Source of the DNA: Bog-756 sp963737625
Lineage (GTDB): Bacteria > Actinomycetota > Acidimicrobiia > Acidimicrobiales > RAAP-2
Assembly: GCA_963737625.1 (NCBI GenBank)
Contig: CAVTTK010000003.1
Coordinates: 186,001-250,000, forward strand
DNA length: 64,000 bases
Direction of reading: 5' to 3'
Shown here piece by piece: positions 1-7,102 of this stretch. The notes beneath the pieces were generated by a model. The model was not told the DNA's origin. It ran no database searches and worked only from the letters and a program-made list of their open reading frames with translations. A program made the position numbers and the translations under genes. Positions within the stretch are counted from its first letter, which is position 1; each line of letters begins with the position of its first letter.

Positions 1-1
1 G

Positions 2-592
2 CGGGTGTGGATCCGACAGACCGTGAGCTGGCGGGCCTGGGCCTCGGCCCTCCTGACCGGGGTGGCGGTCTCGGTGTTCCTCGTCGCCGCCGAGCCCCGG
101 GGCGGTCAGGCCGTGCCCAACTCGGGTGACTGGGTGGCCTCCATCCTGGCCTGCGCCGGGGCCGCCGGGGTGCTGGCCCTTACGGGTACCCGGGGTTCGC
201 CCGGTCGCCGGGCCATCCTGTTCGCCACGTCGTCATCGGTGATCTGGGCCCTCGAGTCGACCTTCATCAAGGCCATGACCGACACCCTGACCCAGCACGG
301 GGTCGGCGGCGCGTTCCTCCGATGGCCGGTCTACGCCGTCGCCGTGGGCGGTGTCGCCGGGACACTCCTGACCCAGACGGCTCTGCACGTCGGCCCCCTC
401 CGCGCCTCGCAGCCGTTTCTGGTCATCGTGGATCCCCTGGTGAGCATCGTCCTCAGCGTCTACCTGTTCGGTGAGTACTTCACGTCGGACGCCGTCGATC
501 TCACCGTGGCGGCCGTCTCGTTCGCCGGCCTGTGCGCCGGCGTCGTCCTGCTGACCAGGACGGTGCCCGAGACGATGGAACGAGGGTCCTGA
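2..592 (+). CDS. DMT/EamA-family transporter, C-terminal part (cut by window edge)
   Basis: Reading frame open to the left edge, so the gene starts outside the window. About 195 residues remain, with hydrophobic segments alternating with short loops; EamA-type transporters are usually about 290 residues. The stretch with GPLRASQPFLVIVDPLVSI followed by a helix with LFGE is typical of the last EamA repeat, where GEP-like loops precede the final helix. Expected role is export or uptake of small metabolites at the cytoplasmic membrane; the substrate cannot be told. The GTG at position 5 is internal and should not be used as the start. Confidence 0.75.
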   Translation, partial: RVWIRQTVSWRAWASALLTGVAVSVFLVAAEPRGGQAVPNSGDWVASILACAGAAGVLALTGTRGSPGRRAILFATSSSVIWALESTFIKAMTDTLTQHGVGGAFLRWPVYAVAVGGVAGTLLTQTALHVGPLRASQPFLVIVDPLVSIVLSVYLFGEYFTSDAVDLTVAAVSFAGLCAGVVLLTRTVPETMERGS

Positions 593-610
593 AGAGGCCG
601 GCTCACTAGG

Positions 611-916
611 GTGGCCGGGGTGATCATCGTCACCGGAAGCATCCATGCCCGCCCGGACACCGTGGACGAGGTCGAGGCCCTCAGCCTCATCCACGTGCGA
701 CGATCGCGACAGGAACCGGGCTGCCTCTTCCACTCGGTGCAACGAGACCTGGAGGACCCTCTCCACCTGGTGTTTCTGGAGCGTTGGGTGAGTGCCGACG
801 ACCTCCGCGACCATGTCGCGGTGCCGGCGTCCGGCGACTTCGCACGCCAGGTCAGCGCCCTGGCCGAGCGACGCCCGGAGATGGCCGTCTTCACCGCCGA
901 GGCGGCCGCGCTGTGA
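611..916 (+). CDS. Antibiotic biosynthesis monooxygenase (ABM)-like protein
   Basis: A 101-residue dimeric alpha-beta barrel protein. It starts with the usual beta strand (VIIVTGSIHARPD), then a helix, EPGCLFHSVQRDLEDP and the strand LVFLERWVSADDLRDHV, which is the ABM/quinol-monooxygenase pattern. Family members either oxidise quinols without a cofactor or are structural relatives of unknown function, so no substrate is proposed. GTG start, 18 nt after the transporter stop, so probably cotranscribed with it. Confidence 0.75.
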   Translation: MAGVIIVTGSIHARPDTVDEVEALSLIHVRRSRQEPGCLFHSVQRDLEDPLHLVFLERWVSADDLRDHVAVPASGDFARQVSALAERRPEMAVFTAEAAAL

Positions 917-1118
917 ACTCCTCGGGACCCATCCGGCGCACCGGTTGCCGAGGCCGGCGGGCCGGTGATCCCGGCCACCCGATCGGGGCCACCGTCGGCG
1001 GCGCGACCGGACCGGCCGCGTTACGGTGCTTGCGCACCGTCTCGGGACCCCCCGACACGGAGGGCGATTCCCGTCCACGCGTCTCCGGTCGCTACCGACG
1101 ATCAGGTTTGGAGTACCG

Positions 1119-2036
1119 ATGAAATTCACCGTGACCTACCCGATGATCTCCCATCCGGCCAGCGCGGAGCTCATGACCAGAGGGGCCATCTCCTCGTTCG
1201 CCCGGACCGCCGAAGCCGCGGGGTTCGACGGTATCGGGTTCACCGACCATCCGGCGCCCACGGACCGGTGGCTCAAGGCCGGGGGGCACGACGCCCTGGA
1301 TCCCTTCGTGGCCCTGACGTTCTGCTGCGCGGTGACCGAGCGAATCCGGCTCATCCCCAACATCGTGGTGCTCCCCTACCGGCATCCTCTCATCGTGGCC
1401 AAGGCGGTGGCCACGATGGCCATGCTGTCGGAGGACCGATTCACCCTGGCTGTGGCCACCGGCTACCTGCGGGGTGAGTACCGGGGCCTCGGCATCGACT
1501 TCGAACAACGCAACGCCCTGTTCGACCAGGCCGTCGAGGTCCTCCGGGGTATGTGGACGCAGGATGACTTCTCCTTCACCGGCACGGGCATCGACGCCAG
1601 GGGACTGACGGCCAACCCGAAGCCCAAGACCCCGCCGCCGATCTGGGTGGGCGGGAACAGCAAGCTGTCCCGACGGCGGGTGGCCCGCTACGGCGACGGG
1701 TGGACGCCCTTCCCCGCACCGAGGGCGCTTTCGACCACCACGAAGACGCCCCCGCTGGAGACGGTCGAGGACCTCGTGGCCATGCTCGACGAGCTGTGGC
1801 AGTTCGTAGACGAGGAGGGACGCGACCGGTCGGAGATCGATGTCGCCTTCAGCACGGCGGCCGGAGGGCGCCTGGACGACGACTTCGACGCCGATGCCCA
1901 CAGGGCCGCGCTCGACGAGCTGGCCACGTTGGGGGTCACCTGGGTCGGGGTCTCCGTCTCCGGGTCGTCACTGGCCGCGGCCCTGGAAGGCCTCGAGCAC
2001 TACGGAACGTCGGTGATCGCCCCCCACCGGTCGTGA
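1119..2036 (+). CDS. LLM-class F420-dependent oxidoreductase
   Basis: 305 residues of a luciferase-like TIM barrel. The N-terminal SSFARTAEAAGFDGIGFTDH, the central VATGYLRGEY and the IWVGGNSKLSRRRVARYGDGW segments are hallmarks of F420-type LLM hydride-transfer enzymes. The family uses reduced F420, or sometimes FMN, on diverse substrates, so the reaction is not predictable. The ATG at 1119 has a GGAG ribosome site 6 nt upstream; an in-frame ATG 93 nt earlier lacks this and the residues from it are not family-like. The Ddn-like protein at 61114 is a second possible F420 user in the window. Confidence 0.88.
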   Translation: MKFTVTYPMISHPASAELMTRGAISSFARTAEAAGFDGIGFTDHPAPTDRWLKAGGHDALDPFVALTFCCAVTERIRLIPNIVVLPYRHPLIVAKAVATMAMLSEDRFTLAVATGYLRGEYRGLGIDFEQRNALFDQAVEVLRGMWTQDDFSFTGTGIDARGLTANPKPKTPPPIWVGGNSKLSRRRVARYGDGWTPFPAPRALSTTTKTPPLETVEDLVAMLDELWQFVDEEGRDRSEIDVAFSTAAGGRLDDDFDADAHRAALDELATLGVTWVGVSVSGSSLAAALEGLEHYGTSVIAPHRS

Positions 2037-2058
2037 CGGGCGGGGTTCCCGACCCGGC

Positions 2059-2466
2059 TCACCCGTCCTCTGCGCCCCAGCCCAGCTCGTCGGCGAGCAG
2101 GAGGAGGACCCGGTTGGGCAGCCGCTCCCCGCGTTCGAGGAGCTTGAGGCAACCCTGTACGTAGACCTTGCGGGCCTCCTCGACGCCACGGGGCCGGGCC
2201 GGGCCGGCACCGGGAGGGCGAATGCCGATGATCTCGGCCAGGTCCCCCGAGGGGTCACCGGCGGCAGGCTCCCCGAGCAGCGACTCGATGGCCCGCACCA
2301 TGTACCTCCGGGGCGGTGATCCCCGCTCCCATCGGGCCACCGACTGCTGGGTCACGCCCAGCTGGTCGGCCAGCTCCCGCTGCGTCATCCCGTGGCTCAG
2401 GCGATAGGAGTGGATCCGCCCGGCGAGCCCATCAGAAGGCTCCAACGTGTACTCATGTGTATCCAC
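2059..2466 (-). CDS. XRE-family transcriptional regulator
   Basis: 135 residues. Residues about 14-50 form a clear Cro/CI helix-turn-helix (SYRLSHGMTQRELADQLGVT followed by QQSVARWERG). The C-terminal half is a short helical region (EEARKVYVQGCLKLLERGERLPNRVLLLLADELGW) with no recognised ligand-binding domain. Starts with GTG. Convergent with the LLM gene, whose stop lies 23 nt away. Near-repeats of a GGTTGT-type sequence lie just upstream and may be its own operator. Confidence 0.85.
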   Translation of the reverse strand: MDTHEYTLEPSDGLAGRIHSYRLSHGMTQRELADQLGVTQQSVARWERGSPPRRYMVRAIESLLGEPAAGDPSGDLAEIIGIRPPGAGPARPRGVEEARKVYVQGCLKLLERGERLPNRVLLLLADELGWGAEDG

Positions 2467-2467
2467 T

Positions 2468-2564
2468 GGTTGTACACGCTACCGCCACAGGTGTGGACCT
2501 GACAAGGCCCCGACGTGGAGGCCGTTGTGCGGCGTGTCGAACTACATCGATGTCGTACACAACC
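2468..2564. promoter_or_regulatory. Inverted GGTTGTnnACG repeats upstream of XRE gene
   Basis: GGTTGTACACG at 2468-2478 and CGTACACAACC (reverse complement GGTTGTGTACG) at 2554-2564 are near-identical and inverted. They flank the 151-nt gap between the XRE gene and the MaoC gene. The proximal copy lies directly before the XRE start codon, a usual place for an autoregulatory operator. No other gene is seen in the gap. Functional assignment is inference. Confidence 0.3.
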
Positions 2565-2618
2565 TGCGGATAGGTGTGCGGCCTGCGTACGCCGGCCTAT
2601 GGGAGACGGGCCGGAGGC

Positions 2619-3059
2619 CTACGACACGGGCAGGCTGAGCACCGCGCTGCCCGTCACGTGCTGGCCGAGGTGCGTGGAGGCCGTGAGCTCCACCTCCACG
2701 ATTCCTTCGCCGCCTTCGGCCCGGGTGGCGGTCACCGAGCCCGAATAGGTGAGCACCGTGTCGGGGAACAGGGGGACCCCGAGCCGGATGGCCAGTCTCT
2801 TGATCATGGCTTCGGGGCCGGCCCAGTCGGTGAGGAACCGGCTGCAGTAGCCGGTGTCGGACAGGATGTTCATGAAGATGTCCGGGGCGCCCTGCGAGTT
2901 GGCGTAGGACCGGTCGTGGTGGACGGGCATGAAGTCTCGGGAGGCGATGGCCCCGGCCACGATCCGGGTGGCCGTCACGTCGACGACCAGCTCGGGCAGG
3001 CGGTCCCCCACGGCGATGTCACGCCAGGCCGGCGGGGACGCCTGTGCACCGGAGCTCAC
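2619..3059 (-). CDS. MaoC-family dehydratase/hydratase subunit
   Basis: 146 residues of a single hotdog fold. The segment IASRDFMPVHHDRSYANSQG contains the MaoC hydratase signature with its Asp-x4-His dyad (D in RDF, H in VHHD). Expected reaction is hydration of enoyl-CoA or dehydration of 3-hydroxyacyl-CoA. GTG start overlaps the stop of the upstream hotdog gene in GTGA, so the two are translationally coupled, like HadA/HadB-type heterodimers in which one subunit carries the catalytic dyad. Substrate unknown. Confidence 0.85.
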   Translation of the reverse strand: MSSGAQASPPAWRDIAVGDRLPELVVDVTATRIVAGAIASRDFMPVHHDRSYANSQGAPDIFMNILSDTGYCSRFLTDWAGPEAMIKRLAIRLGVPLFPDTVLTYSGSVTATRAEGGEGIVEVELTASTHLGQHVTGSAVLSLPVS

Positions 3060-3631
3060 GACGGCTCCTGGGGCCGGAACTTGAGAATCCGGAACCGCTG
3101 CCGACCCACGACAGTGCCGGAGCCCTCGACATAGGTCGTCACCCAGGTGACGAAGTAGCCCGGACCGAGCCGGGTCTCCTTCCGGGTGGAGATCGACTCG
3201 ACGACCGTTGAGGCCGTCACCGTCTCTCCCAGCCGGAGATACCGCTCGATGTCGAACTCGGTGTTGCAGGCCAACGTGCCGGTGAACCCGGCGTTGTCGA
3301 AGACAGCCAGCGGCCCGTCACCGGTCGATTCGACCGGGGAGCCGCCCCGTTCGGCGATGCCGGTGATCGTCGGGGTGGCCATGGTCCAGGTCTGCAGCAT
3401 GAGGGGCGGCGCCACCACCCCGCCGAACCGGGTGGCGGCGGCGGCATCTGGATCGGTGTAGACGGGATTGGTGTCCTCGAAGGCGACCGCCCAGTGACGG
3501 ATCATCGGTTGGTTGACCGGGTCGGGCCCCACCGACGGCCCCGCCGATCCGACCGGAGTCCCGATGAGGGCCGAGAGCCGTTGAGCGAACTCCCCCGTCT
3601 CCGGGCCGTCCGCTTCGTTCCCCTTGTCCAT
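3056..3631 (-). CDS. FAS1-like/MaoC N-terminal hotdog dehydratase subunit
   Basis: 191 residues. A MaoC N-terminal-type (FAS1_DH) hotdog: WAVAFEDTNPVYTDPDAAAATRFGG with PPLMLQTW downstream is the usual opening; the middle has TEFDIERYLRLGETVTASTVVESIS and TRLGPGYFVTW. Such subunits normally lack or share the catalytic dyad and pair with a MaoC protein, here the next gene, which overlaps by 4 nt. ATG at 3631 is preferred because residues before it are low-complexity. Confidence 0.82.
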   Translation of the reverse strand: MDKGNEADGPETGEFAQRLSALIGTPVGSAGPSVGPDPVNQPMIRHWAVAFEDTNPVYTDPDAAAATRFGGVVAPPLMLQTWTMATPTITGIAERGGSPVESTGDGPLAVFDNAGFTGTLACNTEFDIERYLRLGETVTASTVVESISTRKETRLGPGYFVTWVTTYVEGSGTVVGRQRFRILKFRPQEPS

Positions 3632-3656
3632 TTCCCTGACCTCGTGACCGGTGGCC

Positions 3657-4118
3657 CTACTCCCCAACCGGGAAGTCGTCGGTGGCCTCGCCCCGGGCCG
3701 CCCGGGAGAACCGACTGGCCAGCTGATGGGACACTCCGAAGGCCCGTCCGACATCGGTGACGTTCTTGCCCTCGGCCATCAACGCCGCGGCCGCCGAGGC
3801 CCGCGTGGTCCGACGGCAGGCTTCGAAGTCGTCGAGCAGCGTCGTGATCCTCCTGCTCCAGCTGGCCGAGTCGCGCCGTTCGAAGGACTCCGTCAGGCTC
3901 ATGCCCTGCTCGAGATCACCGAGGGCCTGGGTGTTCATGGTGTTGAAGGCGATCACGCCGGACACCAGCCGCTCGCCGGCGAGCCTGTACGCCCGCACAT
4001 CTCGGAGGAACTGCTCCCGGGGATCCAACACCGGTGAGATCCTATTGCGTGCATCCCTCCGCCCACGGGTAACCGACGATCGAGGGCGGACCGCAGGCAC
4101 CGTGTGGTGGTCGGCCAT
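3657..4118 (-). CDS. Hypothetical helical protein with C-terminal helix-turn-helix
   Basis: About 153 residues, mostly alpha-helical and charged. The last 45 residues (AAAALMAEGKNVTDVGRAFGVSHQLASRFSRAAR) look like a resolvase/Sigma70-r4-type helix-turn-helix, so DNA binding is likely. The N-terminal helical part (FLRDVRAYRLAGERLVSGVIAFN) matches nothing I recognise. The start is uncertain: ATG 4118 is taken, but ATG 4187 or GTG 4031 is possible. Lies just upstream of the hotdog dehydratase pair, 25 nt apart on the same strand, so it could head that operon. Confidence 0.55.
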   Translation of the reverse strand: MADHHTVPAVRPRSSVTRGRRDARNRISPVLDPREQFLRDVRAYRLAGERLVSGVIAFNTMNTQALGDLEQGMSLTESFERRDSASWSRRITTLLDDFEACRRTTRASAAAALMAEGKNVTDVGRAFGVSHQLASRFSRAARGEATDDFPVGE

Positions 4119-4236
4119 CCCGGAGCGCCCACCCCCACGAGATGCCTCGGGTCGACCGACGTGGCACGGTTGGCGGGAACCGGTCACTTCTGGTGGCGGA
4201 ACCAGGGCCGACCCGAGGCGGGGTCAACGTAGCATT

Positions 4237-4250
4237 GCAACAGGTGTTGC
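4237..4250. promoter_or_regulatory. Perfect palindrome GCAACA-GG-TGTTGC (operator candidate)
   Basis: Two 6-bp arms, GCAACA and TGTTGC, separated by GG, in the gap between the helix-turn-helix gene (minus strand) and the end of the hydrolase gene. Position and symmetry fit a dimeric repressor site for the adjacent helix-turn-helix protein. Inference only. Confidence 0.35.
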
Positions 4251-4333
4251 GGGAAAACGGTGAAGACCGCGAACCGGAAGTGGCCGACCATGAGGGCGAC
4301 AGCTCCACGAAGCAGCACCGGACGTTGTTCGAT

Positions 4334-5935
4334 TCAGCCGCCCACCGTCGACTGTTCGGCCACCCGGTCGAGGGTCTCGGCGTCGGCGGGGAGCAGGTAG
4401 CCCTCCTTCACCTCGGCGGCGGTGGCCGCGTCCCACTTGGCCACGAAGGCGGCGTGGGACGGGTAGAGGGCGGACAGGTGGGCGGCGCTGAACGGGACCG
4501 TCGTGCCGAGGATGTCGCAGAGCGTCGAGCTCGAGATGGTGATGGTGTTGCCCGGCACCGTTCCCGACGTGTCCGAGCCGGGCTGGCCGATGCCCGAGAG
4601 CGTGGCCACCGGTGCCTGGACCTGGGGAGTCCGGATCCCGCCCCGCGCATTGCCGTTGCTGTCGGTCAGGAGCTCATGCCGGTTGGCCGGGTTCACCTCG
4701 AGACGCGGTGACTGAGGCGGCGCGGTTCCGGTGGTCATCCAGTGGTTGACCTGCTCCAGGGCCGCACGGAGCTCGTAGGTGTGGGAACCCGCGTTGACGG
4801 GTGCTGCGCAGTCGACGATGCCCTGAATCGGGTCGGCCGGAGGGTCGGACATGGACTGGAAGGCCTCGGTGTCCGCCACGCCGTTTCCGGTGTCCGACCG
4901 CGAGTAGAGGACGCCGTACGTGTCGTCGTGGGCCGTTCCGGCTGTCTCCCACTCTCGGATGTACGGGGTGGCCGGTTGGCGGGCGACCCGGTAGCCGAGA
5001 CCGAGCAGGTCCGTCTCGGTCTCGAAGAGGAACACCGGCACGTGGAGGTCGGTGCGGATGTAGGTGGGGGTCGGGGTCTTGACCGTCTTCAGGGGTGCTT
5101 GCGACAGGTACGAGCTGTTGCCGCCCCGGCTGTAGACGAAGTACGCACTGTAGATGCCCGGCGAACGGGGCTGGAGGGCGTCGATGTAGGTCACCATCCG
5201 GAACGCGGACTGCGACTCCCCCAGGGCCAGGACGCGCTTCGGACGCAGGCCCCCGAGCAGTCGGGGTCCCGCGGTATGGAGGGCCTGGCCGGTCTGTTGG
5301 AAGATGCTGTAGGAGTAACTGTCACCGGGATGGTGCAGGGATCCGTAGCGCGCCGGGTCCGCCTGCTTGATCGGACCGGCGCCCGCGGCCGTGGCGATGG
5401 ATCCCGATTCGCCGTCGATCCCACCGGCCTGCGCGTCCACGCCCACGTAGGCCATGCCGGCACGGATCATCTGCAGGTGCGAGTTCAGCCACGCCGCCGG
5501 GGCGTCGATGCCCGCGGTCACGTTCAGCCACTCCACGACGACGGTCCCGTTGAAGTGCCGGGGGTCGATGGGCCGGTAGACGACGACCCGGGTCTTATAG
5601 GGAGCGGTGGTGGCCGACGTCACGTTCCACCGACCGCTCGTGGCCAGAGGGGTCGCACTCGTGTAGGAGTGCGCCGTTCCGGAGAGGAAGAACTCGGACT
5701 GCTCGTACCCCACGGCGGACGGGGAGAACAGCGTGGAACCCAGGAACGAGATCCCGCTGCTCGGGGTGATGGGGCCCTGGATCGTGGGGGACGGCACCGA
5801 ATTCTCCGCCCCCGTCGCCCCGGCTTCCGACATCTGTCCGGTGATCCCCGAGAGGGAGAGACAGATCATGGCTGCGCCCGTGCAGCACACGATCAAGCGA
5901 CGGATCGACCTTCGGTGCACAGCGACTCCCCCCAT
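4334..5935 (-). CDS. Secreted alpha/beta-hydrolase-domain protein (Abhydrolase_10-like)
   Basis: 533 residues. An N-terminal signal peptide is visible (basic HRRSIRRL, then a hydrophobic core to about residue 30). The mature part resembles the large alpha/beta hydrolase family with VVVYRPIDPRHFNGTVVVEWLNV and a nucleophile elbow GESQS, Ser about 241. Likely an extracytoplasmic esterase-like hydrolase of unknown substrate. The open frame extends far upstream, but ATG 5935 is chosen because a consensus promoter lies 15 nt before it and the signal peptide begins there. Divergent from the TetR gene at 6083, which may control it. Confidence 0.78.
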   Translation of the reverse strand: MGGVAVHRRSIRRLIVCCTGAAMICLSLSGITGQMSEAGATGAENSVPSPTIQGPITPSSGISFLGSTLFSPSAVGYEQSEFFLSGTAHSYTSATPLATSGRWNVTSATTAPYKTRVVVYRPIDPRHFNGTVVVEWLNVTAGIDAPAAWLNSHLQMIRAGMAYVGVDAQAGGIDGESGSIATAAGAGPIKQADPARYGSLHHPGDSYSYSIFQQTGQALHTAGPRLLGGLRPKRVLALGESQSAFRMVTYIDALQPRSPGIYSAYFVYSRGGNSSYLSQAPLKTVKTPTPTYIRTDLHVPVFLFETETDLLGLGYRVARQPATPYIREWETAGTAHDDTYGVLYSRSDTGNGVADTEAFQSMSDPPADPIQGIVDCAAPVNAGSHTYELRAALEQVNHWMTTGTAPPQSPRLEVNPANRHELLTDSNGNARGGIRTPQVQAPVATLSGIGQPGSDTSGTVPGNTITISSSTLCDILGTTVPFSAAHLSALYPSHAAFVAKWDAATAAEVKEGYLLPADAETLDRVAEQSTVGG

Positions 5936-5950
5936 CGTTACGTTTGGCAG

Positions 5951-5979
5951 ATTGTGCCATTCATGGCGTAAACTGTCAA
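5951..5979 (-). promoter_or_regulatory. Sigma70-type promoter of the secreted hydrolase
   Basis: On the minus strand TTGACA (5974-5979), a 17-nt spacer and CACAAT (5951-5956) end 15 nt before the ATG at 5935. The -35 is a perfect match and the -10 matches 4 of 6. It lies in the 147-nt divergent region shared with the TetR gene. Confidence 0.6.
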
Positions 5980-6082
5980 TGAACACAGGAGTCATGCCTC
6001 CGTAGCGGCGGTCCTCGCCGACCGCGGGGCTAACTTCGATCCAACCAGGAATCATCGGCCGCCACCACGGGAGAGGACGGCA

Positions 6083-6718
6083 GTGGAGGATCACTCGCTC
6101 GCCGTCCAGCTGCGGGCCCGCCGGTCGGAGATGATGGTGGACACCCTGGAGGGCGTCGCCCTGCGCTTGTTCGAGGAGCGGGGGTTCGCCGCGGTGACGG
6201 TCGACGAGATCGCCGCAGAGGCCCAGATCTCCCCTCGGACGTTCTACCGCTACTTTCCCACCAAGGACGATGTGCTCCAGGTGGTCACCGACCGACGGAG
6301 CGAGGCCCTGAAGCGGACGCTGGCCGCCCGGCCTGGCGACGAACCTCCCTGGCTGTCGCTGCGGCGGGCGCTCGAGGCGGTGCTGGCGGCCGAGGACCCG
6401 GTGGTGGTGAGGCGGTGGATCACCGTCGTCCAGGCCACCCCCAGCGTGCTGAAGGCGGTCGTGGGCGGGATACAGCTGAAGTCGCAGCGGGTCATGGCCG
6501 AGTTCTTCGGCTCCCGGCTGGGGCAACCGGGTGACGCCCTCGTGCCCACCATGCTGGCGGCGGCGGCCGGTGGTGTCATCATGGCGGCCCACACGCGGTG
6601 GTTCTTCTTCGGTGGGGATCTTGGCACCACCGTCTCCGAGAGTCTCGAGGTCCTGGCCACCGGATTCGGAGCCGATCCGGGCCTGGCGGACCGCCGGGGT
6701 GTACCCGGCCTGGACTAG
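6083..6718 (+). CDS. TetR/AcrR-family regulator
   Basis: 211 residues. Residues about 15-60 form the TetR N-terminal helix-turn-helix (VALRLFEERGFAAVTVDEIAAEAQISPRTFYRYFPTKDDVL). The C-terminal helical part is the ligand/dimer domain (LRRALEAVLAAEDPVVVRRWI). GTG start with GAGAGGA upstream. Divergent from the secreted hydrolase with 147 nt between starts, so it is the likely regulator of that gene and of itself. The inducer is unknown. Confidence 0.9.
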   Translation: MEDHSLAVQLRARRSEMMVDTLEGVALRLFEERGFAAVTVDEIAAEAQISPRTFYRYFPTKDDVLQVVTDRRSEALKRTLAARPGDEPPWLSLRRALEAVLAAEDPVVVRRWITVVQATPSVLKAVVGGIQLKSQRVMAEFFGSRLGQPGDALVPTMLAAAAGGVIMAAHTRWFFFGGDLGTTVSESLEVLATGFGADPGLADRRGVPGLD

Positions 6719-6854
6719 ACCAGGGGAAGGTCTGTCCCCGGGCGTCCTCCATAAACGCATCCCGGCCCTCGGCAAAGATCGTCCTCCATCCCGAGGAATT
6801 CCCCGAGCGGATCTACCGGGGCGGATGATGGCGCAGCGAGGGGGGCCTCCCGGA

Positions 6855-7019
6855 TCACCACCGGTAGAACCGGTGGCTGCCCGCGCTCTCGCCGCGGCCG
6901 AGTATGACGCCGATGAGCCAGACCACGAACAGGACGACGGCCGCCACCCACAGGATGTGGAGGGCGAAGCCTGCTCCAGCGAAGATCAAGACGAGCAGTA
7001 GCGCCAGCAGAACGAGCAT
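6855..7019 (-). CDS. Small hydrophobic membrane protein, 54 aa
   Basis: A short gene read directly from the minus strand: MLVLLALLLVLIFAGAGFAL, then HILWVAAVVLFVVWLIGVIL, then a short basic tail ending RFYRW. Two membrane helices and the terminal aromatic-Arg-Trp match the widespread actinobacterial 'hydrophobic protein' family (related to lmo0937-type peptides, often envelope- or stress-induced). GAGGA stands 6 nt before the ATG. It sits between the TetR gene and the ABC permease, close to the envelope-stress block. Confidence 0.72.
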   Translation of the reverse strand: MLVLLALLLVLIFAGAGFALHILWVAAVVLFVVWLIGVILGRGESAGSHRFYRW

Positions 7020-7102
7020 CGGTCCTCATTTCATCGAAGGTATGGACGCTCTACCCACGATGGGCCGCACCAAACATCGGGCCGCCTGGCGGATCCTCAG
7101 CC

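Noticed and set aside
5936..6775. 280-codon N-terminal extension of the secreted hydrolase
   Set aside because: Runs antisense through the TetR gene and past a consensus promoter; the signal peptide begins at 5935.
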